This document shows positions 10,873 to 20,752 of a stretch of DNA of 42,133 nucleotides, piece by piece (within the stretch, counting starts at the first letter, position 1; each line of letters begins with the position of its first letter). The stretch comes from Candolleomyces eurysporus (taxonomy: Eukaryota; Basidiomycota; Agaricomycetes; Agaricales; Psathyrellaceae), in the NCBI GenBank assembly GCA_027579435.1, contig JANBPK010001531.1, forward strand, positions 1 to 42,133, given 5' to 3'. The position numbers were made by a program, and so were the translations under genes. The notes beneath the pieces were generated by a model. The model was not told the origin of the DNA. It ran no database searches and worked only from the letters and a program-made list of their open reading frames with translations.

Positions 10873-10944
10873 TCCGGATACGGGGAATCGAACCCCGAGC
10901 TGCCGCGTGAATGGCGACGATGTTAACCTTTACACCATATCCGA
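10873..10944 (-). tRNA. tRNA-Glu (anticodon UUC)
   Basis: The reverse complement folds as a 72-nt tRNA without intron. The 7-bp acceptor stem is TCGGATA with TATCCGG (one terminal U-G pair) and discriminator A. The anticodon stem is GTCGC/GCGGC around the loop CATTCAC, giving anticodon TTC, which decodes GAA. The T arm carries GGTTCGATTCC (B box). The D arm region TGGTGTAAAGGTTAACA matches the A box of fungal glutamate tRNAs. CCA is not encoded, as expected in a eukaryote. A T-rich tract, the usual Pol III terminator, follows as the complement of AGATAAATAAAGAA upstream of 10873, although it is not a pure T run. The gene sits inside the duplicated lectin region. Confidence 0.92.
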
Positions 10945-11374
10945 CAATACCAGGCCCGCCCTCGCTGCGTTCAACTCCGGCTGAAAGTGGGCAATAAGAA
11001 TTGCAAGGCGTTACGAAGCTGCTCCTAGTACTAGAGTAGGTGAGTAAATTTGAAAATTAGATGCGGATGGAACGGATCTAGAAGAGAAAAGGAAGCTTGA
11101 TGAAGAAGCGATCTCTACTGGCTTGCCAAAAGGAGATGGCAAGATCGACAAACTGATCGGTAAAATTTGCTCTTTTACAGTCTCCTAGTCTCTGTCGTTG
11201 AGGTTCACCGAATTGACCACACTCTAAGTATTCTGCATGAGATGGTGTTCTACAAATCGAAGCCGGCCCAACCGCTCCTGATTGAAAACTGGTACCAACA
11301 CTTATCCTATGCTCACGAAGATTTTCAATAAAATATCCTCATAGAGCGGTACTGGTCACCAGTCTACTTCATGA
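10945..11374. other. No gene recognised
   Basis: This is the spacer between the tRNA and direct repeat R2. It contains no motif-bearing open frame and no repeat shared with the rest of the window except the last few bases before R2. Confidence 0.4.
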
Positions 11375-11705
11375 CTAACACTTGTCCTTTCGCCAACCGC
11401 GACACAATTTGTCATCTTACTGTCCGTTTTTCCGTTTTGAGATCGCTACTACGTGTCATTTGAGATGTTGCTGGACTTTGGAAATGCATACGGGGTCGTA
11501 GAGATCATGAATATTGAGGTAGTGTTAGGCCGGTCAATCAAGTCAACGCACACGAGACAAAGGTTTAACTTNGGGGTCGACAGGTGACCACAGAGTTATA
11601 CACGGTGTATAGGTAAAAACAGACAAGGATTGAAAACCAGTCCCAGAAAAAAGATACTTAGATTGAAAGAAGCCTAAGCTGGACCGAGTCCCCTGGTTTG
11701 TTTTC
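11375..11705 (+). repeat. Direct repeat R2 extended by lectin 3'-flank remnant
   Basis: 11375-11585 is the second copy of R1. It continues to about 11705 with a segment resembling 13005-13130, the 3' flank of lectin gene A. Shared features are an AGTTA-ACACG block, ACAGACAA..GATTGAAA and GGA-CGAGTCCC/CGGGAGGACCC in the same order. The lectin coding sequence that should follow is absent, so this is a decapitated lectin paralogue. One N lies at 11572. Confidence 0.55.
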
Positions 11706-12410
11706 CGTCTTTGCTATAGGGCTGGAGAGAAATCTAAACACATCAGGTGCCATGTCAGTATTTTCTATGGAACCGAAGGATTCTAGCTCCTTGAACGAAA
11801 GGTCAAATTGGTAAGAGAAAAGTGAGGAGGAATCGTAACTTTTGTAGCGGTTGAGGCGGAGGCGGAGGCTGATAGGTGGTTAACAAAGTTACTTGTGCAC
11901 GCAACATGTTCCCTTACAAGGTGGCAGTACTGATGTATCTCACCAACACTGGCAACACATTCACTTGGCCGGTTGCATGGAAAACGACCAATTGTAGCCA
12001 CGTTAGAGACCCTACCTTTCCGGTGGAAAGTTAGAGAAAGTTAATGACTCAAGTAACTTTATTGACAGTCGAATGGAACTAGCTCGGATAAGACCCGAAG
12101 AGAAGAAGAACACTCGCGTAGAGGTTTAATACTCATCACCTACTTGCGTTACCCAGACATATAGTTTCCGTAGCCCGGTGAGCAAACGTCGACGTTGCCA
12201 TTCTCTCGTGTGGAAGCATGCACCTCTGAACATCAATCTGCCTCTGTCTAGGTAAACTAGACTCTCCCTATCTAACGTCACGTAACCTCCAGCCACCTTG
12301 ACATCTCCCCTTTTTATCACAAATAAAATACTATCACCACCTCCTTAGTCGTCCTCTTAATTCTTCTCAAAGGCTTGTGCAGAAGTTAGATACTCAAAGC
12401 TGTTCTCCCT
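11706..12410. other. No gene recognised between lectin remnants
   Basis: No lectin exons are recognisable here. Minus-strand frames at 11783-12001 and 12126-12320 have no known motifs. The interval separates the R2 remnant from the facing truncated lectin copies. Confidence 0.4.
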
Positions 12411-12628
12411 GGCATGGTTAACATAATCTTCTCTAGCAACTCAGAGATCCAGATTCTTCCCCACAACGAAAAAAAATCCTCTCCAAGCTTCCCATGTATC
12501 AAAAGATGGTCACTGGAAAGTATATCATCAAGAACTCTGCCTTCCCCAGCTTTGCTGATCTGAGTTCAGCTGGGGAAGGCTGCGTCCTTGATGATATACT
12601 TCTCAGCAATCACCTTGTGATAGATTGA
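12411..12628 (+). pseudogene. Truncated beta-trefoil lectin paralogue C, plus strand
   Basis: This is the promoter-proximal and first-exon end of a third lectin copy, oriented opposite to the intact genes. 12417-12435 (GGTTAACATAATCTTCTCT) corresponds to the conserved upstream element of genes A and B. 12477-12487 repeats their leader word ATCCTCTCCAAGCT. The ATG at 12506 opens MVTGKYIIKNSAFPSFADL, the counterpart of MVVGKRIITNSAYIDRVADL in the intact genes. After about 20 codons the frame runs into the inverted copy D and stops at 12628 (40 codons). The region corresponding to the TATA box is missing. It is unlikely to make a functional lectin. Confidence 0.7.
12518..12601. repeat. 34-bp inverted repeat (hairpin) made of lectin first exons
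   Basis: The arms are 12518-12551 and 12568-12601, separated by a 16-base loop, with three mismatches in 34 positions. Each arm begins AAGTATATCATCAAG and ends GCCTTCCCCAGCT when read from its own strand. The arms are the start of the lectin first exon on opposite strands, so the hairpin comes from inverted partial gene copies and not from a terminator. Confidence 0.85.
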
Positions 12629-12748
12629 GGAGCTCGGAGAGGATTTTATTCAATATGAAGAAGGTGAAGGGGCGTTGGATTGTTCTTCAGGAGATTAAGA
12701 ACGTTTATATGCAGTCCGGGAGGGGAAGATTACGTCAACCGTGCCAGG
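12545..12748 (-). pseudogene. Truncated lectin paralogue D, minus strand
   Basis: Same strand as the intact lectins. 12745 down to 12635 matches their promoter and leader: TTATGTCAACCG-type word, a TATA-box counterpart TTTATATGC near 12704-12712, and GAGGAGCTCGGAGAGGAT. The first exon follows, but its ATG is replaced by GTG (about 12613-12615). The frame continues IAEKYIIKDAAFPS and then hits TGA. The rest of the gene is absent, and its broken end abuts copy C, producing an inverted repeat. Start loss plus truncation marks it as a pseudogene. Confidence 0.68.
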
Positions 12749-13130
12749 GTGACTGCCTGGGAGTGTGTCACTTGGACAGCATGCAATTGAGAGCGGGGGA
12801 ATCACAATCTCAACCGGATCTCAACTGGGATTGTACGCGAGAAGAGCCAGGGAACGGCTTCAAATTCACAGATTGGATCTCTACTCTGTGCCATTGAAAC
12901 ATTGACGGAGGTCGTCACTCATGATTGCAGATGAACGCGTCGGGATGATTGAAGATTGGGTTGTTCGATCGTTTTGAAGGATCAACACATGAGACACAGG
13001 TTTACTATTTGCAGGTTACAGGGTTATTTAGAAGTTACACACACGTACAACAGACTACAAGTACAAGTTTAAGCAGACAACGATCGAAAGTGATTCCAGA
13101 TTGAAACGATAGACTAAACTCGGGAGGACC

Positions 13131-13803
13131 CTAATTGTCGCCGACCTCCTCGAGTGCCCAAAGCTGGTTTGAGCTGCTGTTATCGGGCATGAGAGTGATC
13201 TACGCACAAAAAAGATATATCAGTAATCCTTGTGGAAACAACGAATACCAATTCCGAAGTTCGTAGAACATACCTTGGTGCCCTCGGCTTCGCTGTCCAA
13301 GGTCCAGAAGAGGTCAGTGCCGTCACCCGCCTTGATGCTCAATCTGTATTTGCGTCTGATGAGTACAAAACGACCTTCCATACACTGAATTCTTACTTGA
13401 AGGACCCGTCGGGCTGTGGGACGGCAGTGTAGATAGAGCCCACACCACCACCGGCACCTTTGAGGTGGTCACCCTGTTACGAGGAAATTAGTCAATCTGA
13501 TGCGACGTTCGACCAATTCAAAAGCACTCACGGGGGAAGGGTTGGAACTAGCCACATGAGCCTCCTTACCACCGGAGGCACCGACAGAGATCTTGGCGCC
13601 AGAACCCTGAGGCTCAAAGTTGAACTAACGTGTATGGTGTCAGAGACCAACTTGACTGAGAGACTGGGCTGATTCATTACCGTTTGGTTGCGCCCGCCGT
13701 TGCGCGACCAGCCAACAATAGGCCCACCGACCTCGCTGTTCTTGAGATCGGCAACGCGGTCAATGTAGGCGCTGTTCGTGATGATTCTCTTTCCGACAAC
13801 CAT
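13131..13803 (-). CDS. Ricin-B/beta-trefoil lectin A, intact
   Basis: A small carbohydrate-binding protein of the fungal ricin-B-like type, probably cytoplasmic because no signal peptide is present. Exons read leftward: 13803-13681, 13624-13532, 13473-13397, 13355-13274, 13199-13131. They total 444 nt, 147 residues plus TAG. Introns of 56, 58, 41 and 74 bp have GT..AG ends; intron 3 is short but has a TACTCAT branch-like site. Motifs are an N-terminal GKRIITNSAY strand, PIVGWSRNGGRNQ (QxW-type position with T), YRLSIKAGDGTDLFWTLD, ITLMPDNSSSNQLW (Q-x-W) and a C-terminal EEVGDN. The length suits one beta-trefoil domain. Such mushroom lectins (for example CNL and CCL2) bind glycans and act against nematodes and insects; this role here is by family only. 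The antisense frames over these exons are shadows. Confidence 0.88.
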
Positions 13804-13894
13804 AGTGCGAGAGATTGAGGAGCTTGGAGAGGATAGTATTCGATGTGAAGAAGAAACTCGGGGGGTTGGGACATTTTTCAAGATCGTAGCAGGG

Positions 13895-13902
13895 TTTATA
13901 TA
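13895..13902 (-). promoter_or_regulatory. TATA box of lectin A
   Basis: TATATAAA on the minus strand lies 92 bp upstream of the lectin A ATG, leaving a leader of roughly 60 nt. It is conserved at 19400-19407 in copy B and in degraded form at about 12704 in copy D. A second conserved element (GGTTGACATAATCC) lies about 25 bp further upstream. Confidence 0.7.
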
Positions 13903-14254
13903 CAATATGGCAGCGGAGGATTATGTCAACCGTTCCAGCTCGACCTCGTACGTATGTCTCCAGAAGCTCGTCTCATGAATGCTGGGGGAATGATCATTTG
14001 CACTGGGATAATGCCTTGGGAAAGCCAGAACCAAGAGATGGCTCTCGATTGCCATTTTGAAGTGGAGTTCATGCTCCAAAATTTCGGGAAGTGACAGTCA
14101 ATATGATGCACCCCGAAAACGCCTACAGTGTCTCCTTGATCAAGCCTCCGCCGACAATTTATTAGACGAAACTGAATGGATAGCCTCTTCTCTGTGAGTG
14201 AATATACAACTTGACGTCGACTTATCCGGTAGAGAAGTACGATTGCGTGGTCCC

Positions 14255-14842
14255 ATTCCAGAATATTGGGATTACGGTGGGCCCCGTCAGTTCAAGTCAC
14301 TAGGTCGACACTGACAGGTATCTGAAGGCCGGTAAGCTCTACTATACCGGAATGAGGCCGTGTGCGCGGTGCTCACATATCAATTGCGAATTTTTGTCCG
14401 ATCCGCTCCAAGATATATCGAAATGTCATGTTAGTTTTGGATTACGCGCCAATGGCATCAGGCTCAATAGGTAAAGCATCATTTTCGGCACATGTTCGAC
14501 GAAAAAGCGATATCTGAGTGCAGGCTGTTCGAGAGCATGAGGTAAATAATACAGCTTGTGGAGACATGTGAGATGCGAAATGAAGGGCAGGCGTATAAAT
14601 CACAACGAATTCGGAAAGTAGGAAAGTGTTAAAGCCAGTCAGATTCCTACATGTTTGTGCCTATCGGTTGCACAAGTTGTCCGGCTGTCACGCTGTGTCG
14701 AAAACTCGGTCCCAATCCGAAGAAGAATGGTAAGAGGCAGAAGAAGCTTCTCCCGTCTTCTAGCCCCAATCCCTGACCCTCGTTATTTGTTTTGGGGGAC
14801 CGAGCCCAACGGCCTTACGTTCTGCCAAATTGACACATTTCA
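14255..14842. repeat. Inverted segmental duplication, copy A side
   Basis: This block is the reverse complement of about 19665-20205. Matching anchors are CAGATTCCTACATGTTTGT (14640 region), GAAGGCCGGTAAGCTCTAC (14320 region) and TTTTGGGGGACCGAGCC (14793 region). At locus A it lies in one orientation beside the lectin, and at locus B it is flipped. Only broken coding frames are present on either strand. The last part carries a plus-strand phrase FWGTEPNGLTFCQ matching FWGIEPEGFAFCQ at locus B. Confidence 0.8.
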
Positions 14843-15049
14843 AACACTCTCAAACAATCGTCTCTAATCCGTCTTCTCTCCATGTTCCAATTACTGTCGG
14901 CGCATTCACGTATCGATCCGATTAGCTTAGCCTGCAATGTAATGATATCCCAGAAGATCCAGTCCAAAGAGAAGGCTCCCAATTCCGAGTCTCATAGTCA
15001 ATATGATATACGACATCCCGAGCGCCCCCAGTTTCTCCTGGGCCCAGCT

Positions 15050-15720
15050 TCCGCCGACGTTCACCTAACGAGACGGAATGAAGAAGCTCTTCCTAGGTGA
15101 GTGAGTATAACTCTTGTTCCTGGCTTGCCCGGTCGAGAAGCAGGACTTCGTGATCCCATTTCAAAATTGGGGTTGTGAGATGGGGCTGCACCAGTTCAAG
15201 TTGCTGCATCGATACCGATGAATCTGTCTTCATCTCGTTCAATATTGCTGCATGTCGGAAATAGGATCGCATCATTGTATTTGAGCCGGAATCGGGAGTG
15301 AAGATTTGAACCTTGATAGATTCGGACCACCTGCGGTACGTGTAATATGTCGCCGGGACAGCATCGTATGGAACAAGCTTTTGGTCCATCTTGATTTTTG
15401 CGTCAATTCGGTGGAGAGTTCGCAAGTTGACGACGTACTATACGATGGAGAGGGTGCTTCTCCCATTTTCTAAACCAATTTCAAATCAGGAAACGTGCAA
15501 ATTACTTTTCCTCCTTTAGAAGCGCTCTCAAGCGCCCTCAAGCTAAAAAATTCTAGAAGTTAAAAGCTGACAAGTTTACGTCAATTTAGCAAAAAGATAG
15601 GCCAAATTTGGCAGGGGCAATGGCCGGAAAAAGCTCAGAAGTGATAAAATTTAAAGTTTAGGGTTACTGATGCCGCCTTCCTCACCCTTATTTGTTTTGG
15701 TACAAGGGACAGACATTCTT
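15050..15720. repeat. Diverged tandem relative of the 14.1-14.8 kb block
   Basis: 15050-15260 aligns to 14145-14330 in direct orientation (CTTCCGCCGAC, GAGTGAGTATA, CCCGGTCGAGAAG, GTTCAAGT). 15440-15475 and about 15690 align to 14735-14800. A minus-strand open frame at 15425-15093 (110 codons, contains ILKWDHEVLLLDRASQEQE) is more intact than the matching stretch at locus A, which has stops. It may be the best-preserved exon of an unrecognised gene. No function is assigned. Confidence 0.5.
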
Positions 15721-16035
15721 AATACGGCACCTCTCAATTCAGGACCACCCAGAAAGCCTTCTTGGCGTACAATATTCATCTGCACAGCGAGATGGCCATA
15801 TCTAGTACATCATCTTCTATGCCGACTCACATCGTGAGGCAGCACACCGGCGATAGCTTCTTTCTCGAAGAAAAGGAAGACAGTAAGTGACACTGATGCA
15901 TATTAGTACAACGTACAATAACACAGGACTCAGACCATGTGCGTGGGTGGTGTCGACACCCCAATTGTTGCTTTTGAATTGGATGGTCATATGAACTTTG
16001 GACCCGCTCCAGTGACGCCATCTCTTCGGCCGTCG

Positions 16036-16325
16036 AAGTCGATGTAAATAGAGTGAACTACATAAATTGGGGCTTCTTCACATCCTCCATGTTCCTCATA
16101 TGAAGACCTCGTGGTGATCACGCGTTCTGATTTACAGGGCTGCATGATAACCCATCTATAGAAAAGTCATGTGAGCTCTGGAATTCGCGCCAATGGCGCC
16201 ATCTTATCCGCTATAGGACCTAGCGAGTCAATGAAAATATGGTGAACTACATCAATTAAGGCTTCTTCACGTCGTTCATGTTCTTCAGAAGACTTCATAG
16301 TGATTGCACGGTTCGACACATCGGG
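16036..16325 (-). repeat. Two ~100-bp repeats of a coding-like unit (third copy at 20363)
   Basis: 16036-16140 and 16222-16325 are direct repeats of each other and of 20363-20465. On the minus strand each reads a related peptide: RVITTRSSYEEHGGCEEAPI, RAITMKSSEEHERREEALI, and a more decayed version at 20.4 kb. Each of the first two is followed by a GATGGCG-CA-TGG block also found near 14440 and 20010. They look like copies of one exon of an unrecognised gene duplicated with the lectin region. Confidence 0.55.
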
Positions 16326-17240
16326 TTGCCAGAAGCTTATCTGATTCCATACTTGTCCAACTTTTCTTCGTACTAGCTGTGGTTGGATAGGAGGTTGACC
16401 TCGGGAGATGCATCGAGCGCTTGACACCCTGATCATAAGTTCCAAAAAACCCTTTTACTTGTCCCTGGCCACAAGTTGTATGACTGGATTTTCCCGTTAC
16501 TGAAATATGACATGGTATACCACGGCCATCCAGATAGTCAGATCATTCTACGGATGAAAAGATGAAAGGAGCAATCGATGTTGTGCAGAAACAGAACCCT
16601 CCTCTCAGTATGTGGAGCCGGGGATTGGAGTGTGGCGTGTACCCCGGTATAGTCAGACGTGGGCAGAAGCATGTAACGGAAGTTGAAGAGCCAACATTCA
16701 CTAGTCACTCTCCAAGCTGACAACTCCGCTACTTCCATGAGCCAATGCTCTGATCACACCTCCAAGTGTTCCGCCGTCGATAAATCTGAAAAGGGGAGTT
16801 AGCTTGTGGACAAACAGCCTTCAGCTGACACTGTGAAGGGGCCGGTGCAGAAAGCGGGGGAAGGGTTCAATGCTCGAGACTCCTGTCGCCCAATCTCTCG
16901 GATATGGCTCTCGTAGACCAGTCATCCCAAACGGTACAAGATCACATAGTTGGCTATAGGTCTCCCGTTCAATCGCTCAAATTCTTCACTCACATACATC
17001 TCGGGGTCAAACGAGTGGCGCTGAAGAAGGGATGCGCAGAACCCATGGACGCCATACGTTCTGGAAGAGTAGACCTTCATACCCTCAAATCAATCTTCTT
17101 TGGGGTGCATAGTTGGGCGAAGGGATGGTTCGTATGATGAATACCAAGGGTATTTGTATTGCTGGAGCCACATGACGTCAGCTATCTTGAGCTAGGCAAA
17201 TCCGGCGCCTTGGTACGATCCACGAGTAGCCTGAGGCTGT
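16305..17240 (-). pseudogene. Unrecognised gene relic, duplicate of 20.45-21.17 kb
   Basis: The interval aligns to about 20440-21170 in the same orientation. Shared blocks are TGCAGAAACAGAACCCT, ACAGCCTTCAGCTGAC-TGTGAAGGGGCCG, CAATCTTCTTTGGGGTGCATAGTT and GATGAATACCA. On the minus strand the copy reads ASLLQRHSFDPEMYVSEEFE and RLNGRPIANYVILYRLG, then a stop, whereas the 20.8-kb copy stays open. It is therefore the decayed member of a gene pair. I do not recognise the family. Confidence 0.5.
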
Positions 17241-18502
17241 GAGTACTGTTGGAGGAAGAACCAAATCAGTGAGCGAAAAGAGTTGTCAAATGAACACAAA
17301 CCCCCCGTCAATATCAGTGGACGAATCCAGTGCAAGAAAGCGTTGATCACAAAAGTTCACGAAGACCCACGGTTCGCAACGGTGTTTAGGGTGACGGATG
17401 TGGCGCTCATGGCAGCACTCGTGAGCAACAAATCGAGCCAAGACTTGAGGTCAAACATGACTGACTCCTTGCGAGGACCGGAAGATATAGATGAGCTTTA
17501 GGGAGTGAAGCTTGTAAAAAAAAATACTCTAAAGCCAACAGGCTTTATAGGACTTGGCAAATTCAGATGCAACGGCATGATGACTCTCATTCCAAATGTG
17601 GGGCTAGGCCGAGCCGTCAACGTTGCCCTTCCTGATCCCAGTTTTGGTGCTACACAGTTAGCCATAGTTAGATGGTAACTTAAGGGTGAATATAGTCATC
17701 TCTCGAGTATCCCGATGGTCAGCCTCTCTGAAGAATGAGATATGTCAAGGTCAGTTGTATGACCCTGTAATGCCAGCTGCTCGAGCTTTAGACTCCAAGC
17801 CAAAATTTTCCTACTTTCTATCTGAATTTCGGTTTCGCAGGCGAATTTAAGTCTGCTCAAGCAGCCCTAGCCCGCGACACTAGCCGAAAGATCACTTTAC
17901 GACCTCATTCTGATCTTCATCCGCAACGCTACCAAAAAACACCGCTGTATCGCCAACACTCAAGAACGCCATTATTTAGTTGGATATCAAGGTCAAAGCG
18001 TCTGAGGGAGGGTTTCAACGTTTCCATTTCACTACCAATGAGGTGATTGAGCGCCAGTAGCAGCGTGGGTATTTCAGTAGGAGGTTCAGAGGACGAGGAA
18101 TGAGGTAGTGGAAGTGCTATCCTTCGAGGATGTGGAAGCGAGCAGCAATGTTTAAAGACGTAAGAAGACGTCAAAGCTGTCTCCTTAAGCAGTATCCGTA
18201 TTCCTGTGGTATTAAACACGCAAGATGGAGAATTCTTACTGATGATCTGAGGATCGTAAAGCGTCCCGAAGAGCGCGATAAAGTGCATTTAGGCCAAACC
18301 GAATCCAAGTTTTGACGTGGGGCGTTCATGAAACAAGCAACACAGGTTGGTCTAGGGTTGAGTGCAGTGTTGAACGTTGGGTGGAAAAGAGGAGGGTATT
18401 ACAATATGCTCAAATGCGGCATGAAGAATATTCATGGCATAGGCCGAAGCGTCGGGAGTATGAACGTTGAGCTGTCGATCATTTATAGAGGTCAAACACC
18501 AC
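17241..18502. other. Unique spacer between the two lectin loci
   Basis: No copy of this 1.25 kb was noticed elsewhere in the window. Open frames are present (plus 17283-17501, 72 codons; minus 18288-17929, 119 codons, Ser/Pro-rich middle and ending ECWRYSGVFW) but lack recognised motifs or clear splice contexts. A hypothetical gene on the minus strand cannot be excluded. Confidence 0.35.
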
Positions 18503-18635
18503 GGGTTTACTATTTGCTGGTTGCAGGGTTATTTAGAAGTTACACACACGTACAACAGACTACAAGTACAAGTTTAAGCAGACAACGATCGAAAGTAATT
18601 CCAGATTGAAACGATAGACTGAACTCGGGAGGACC

Positions 18636-19308
18636 CTAATTATCGCCGACCTCCTCGAGTGCCCAAAGCTGGTTTGAGCTGCTGTTATCGGGCATGAGAG
18701 TGATCTACACACACAAAAGATATATCAGTGATCCTTGTGAAAACGATGAATACCAATTCCGAAGTTCGTAGAACATACCTTGGTGCCCTCGGCTTCGCTG
18801 TCCAAGGTCCAGAAGAGGTCAGTGCCGTCACCCGCCTTGATGCTCAATCTGTATTTGCGTCTGATGAGTACAAAACGACCTTCCATACACTGAATTCTTA
18901 CTTGAAGGACCCGTCGGGCTGTGGGACTGCAGTGTAGATAGAGCCCACACCACCACCGGCACCTTTGAGGTGGTCACCCTGTTACGAGGAAATTAGTCAA
19001 TCTGATGCGACGTTCGACCAATTCAAAAGCACTCACGGGGGAAGGGTTGGAACTAGCCACATGAGCCTCCTTACCACCGGAGGCACCGACAGAGATCTTG
19101 GCGCCAGAACCCTGAGGCTCAAAGTTGAACTAACGTGTACGGTGTCAGAGACCAACTTGACTGAGAGACCGGGCTGATTAATTACTGTTTGGTTGCGCCC
19201 GCCGTTGCGCGACCAGCCAACAATAGGCCCGCCGACCTCGCTGTTCCTGAGATCGGCAACGCGGTCAATGTAGGCGCTGTTCGTGATGATTCTCTTTCCG
19301 ACAACCAT
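18636..19308 (-). CDS. Ricin-B/beta-trefoil lectin B, intact duplicate
   Basis: This is the intact paralogue of lectin A with the same five-exon structure: 19308-19186, 19129-19037, 18978-18902, 18860-18779, 18704-18636 (147 residues plus TAG). By direct comparison the 444 coding positions differ at five places. Four are synonymous and one changes Lys21 to Arg. The four introns differ at nine of 229 positions. Splice sites, start, stop, the C-terminal NQLW motif and the promoter are all conserved. Lower divergence in exons than introns suggests selection to keep the protein. Role as for lectin A, by family only. Locus B carries an inverted upstream flank compared with locus A. Confidence 0.88.
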
Positions 19309-19399
19309 AGTGCGAGAGATTGAGGAGCTTGGAGAGGATAGTATTCGATGCGAAGAAGAAACTCGGGGGGTTGGGACATTTTTCAAGATCGTAGCAGGG

Positions 19400-19407
19400 T
19401 TTATATA
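19400..19407 (-). promoter_or_regulatory. TATA box of lectin B
   Basis: TATATAAA on the minus strand, 92 bp upstream of the lectin B ATG, at the same position as in lectin A. Confidence 0.7.
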
Positions 19408-19664
19408 CAATATGGAAGCGGAGGATTATGTCAACCTTTCCAGCTCGACCTCGTACGTATGTCTCCAGAAGTCCATCTCATGAATGCTGGGGGGATGATC
19501 ATTTGCACTGGGATAATGCCTTGGGAAAGCCAGAACCAAGAGATGGCTCTCGATTGCCATTTTGAAGTGGAGTTCATGGTCCAAAATTTCGGGAAGTGAC
19601 AGTCAATATGATGCACCTCGAATACGCCTACAGTGTTCCTATGATCAAGCCCCCGCCGTCACTT

Positions 19665-20205
19665 TGACAGAACGCAAAGCCTTCAGGCTCGATCCCCCAA
19701 AAGTTGACCCCCCAAAACTCCCACCATTTGTCGTTAAACTGGAACCGAGCTTTTGGCACAGCGTGACGGACAGACAACTTGTGCAACTGATAGGTACAAA
19801 CATGTAGGAATCTGACTGGCTGTAACACCTTCATACTTTTCGAATTCGTTGTGATTTATACGCCTGCCCTTCATTTCGCATCTCACATGTCTCCACAAGC
19901 TGTATTATTTACCTCACAATCTCAAACAGCCTGCACTCAGATATCGCTTTTTCGTCGAACATGTGCCGAAAATGATGCTTTACCCATTGAACCTGGTACC
20001 ATTGGGGCGTATTCCAAAACTAACATGACATTTCGATATATCTTGGAGCGGATTGGACAAAAGATCGCAATTGATATGTGAACACTACGCACACGGCCTT
20101 ATCGCGGTATTGTAGAGCTTACCGGCCTTCAGATCCTTGTCGGTGTTGACCTAGTGACTTGAACTAGCGGGGCCCCACCGTAACCCCAATGTTCTAGAAT
20201 AGAAC
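19665..20205. repeat. Inverted segmental duplication, copy B side
   Basis: Reverse complement of 14255-14842. It lies immediately beyond the direct duplication that carries lectin B, so the breakpoint of the inversion is near 19663. The plus strand has an open frame 19851-20081 (76 codons, ..IGAYSKTNMTFRYILERIG..) that is interrupted in the copy at locus A. The gene is unrecognised. Confidence 0.8.
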
Positions 20206-20736
20206 CACCCTGGTCGCACTTGTCATGCCGGAACCCCACGCGTGAATTATGGGTTTGGTTCCAATTGGCATTCCAGTTTTTCACCTGCGGTGGAATGTGG
20301 TAAAATTTGGAGTTCACGGCAATGCCCCATTTCTCTCACTGCGGGACATAGAGAGCTGGAAGGAATGCAGATATAGTGGACCAAATTTAAATTGAGGGGT
20401 TCGTTTACGTTCTTCATGTATTTCATGTGACGACCTCGCGGTGATCACGCAGTTCCAGATATTGGGTTGCTGGACATTTACCTGATCAGCAGCGCTATGT
20501 TCGAGATAACTTGATAGGCGCTATGCAGAAACAGAACCCTTCTTCCACATTGGAGAGTCCGCGCTCCGGCATAGCCTAAAACGGCTAGTGACACGTAGCG
20601 AACGCTCACTAATCGCTCTTCGATCTGACAGATATCCTACTTCAGTGGAAGAACGCTCTTTTACATATTCACGAGTCCCAGCCTCAAATAATATGAAACA
20701 GAAAGTTGAAATGAGGAACAGCCTTCAGCTGACGAT
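20206..20736. repeat. Flank with third ~100-bp unit copy
   Basis: 20363-20465 is the third copy of the unit at 16036 and 16222. 20440 onward begins the alignment to 16305. The remainder shows no gene. Confidence 0.5.
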
Positions 20737-20752
20737 GTGAAGGGGCCGATGT

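Larger units (their letters stand above)
12998..14155. repeat. Segmental duplication, copy A (lectin gene and promoter)
   Basis: This ~1.16-kb block is repeated at 18503-19663 in the same orientation, offset exactly 5505 bp through the coding part. It spans the lectin 3' flank, all five exons, the promoter and about 250 bp beyond. Identity is very high in exons and lower in flanks. Downstream of the block the two loci differ by an inversion. Confidence 0.9.
18503..19663. repeat. Segmental duplication, copy B (lectin gene and promoter)
   Basis: Second copy of the block at 12998-14155, same orientation, offset 5505 bp. It contains lectin B with its promoter. Beyond 19663 the flank matches locus A only in inverted orientation. 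Confidence 0.9.

Noticed and set aside
12518..12601. Transcription terminator or structured RNA
   Set aside because: Both arms are lectin first-exon sequence on opposite strands and no T-run follows. Partial gene duplication explains the symmetry.
13232..13672. Plus-strand open frames over lectin A (and 18728-19177 over lectin B)
   Set aside because: They are conserved only because the minus-strand lectin exons are conserved. They cross lectin splice sites and have no promoter or motifs of their own.
17283..17501. A 72-codon plus-strand frame between the lectin loci
   Set aside because: No recognisable domain and no duplicate or transcription signals. Kept only as a note in the spacer entry.
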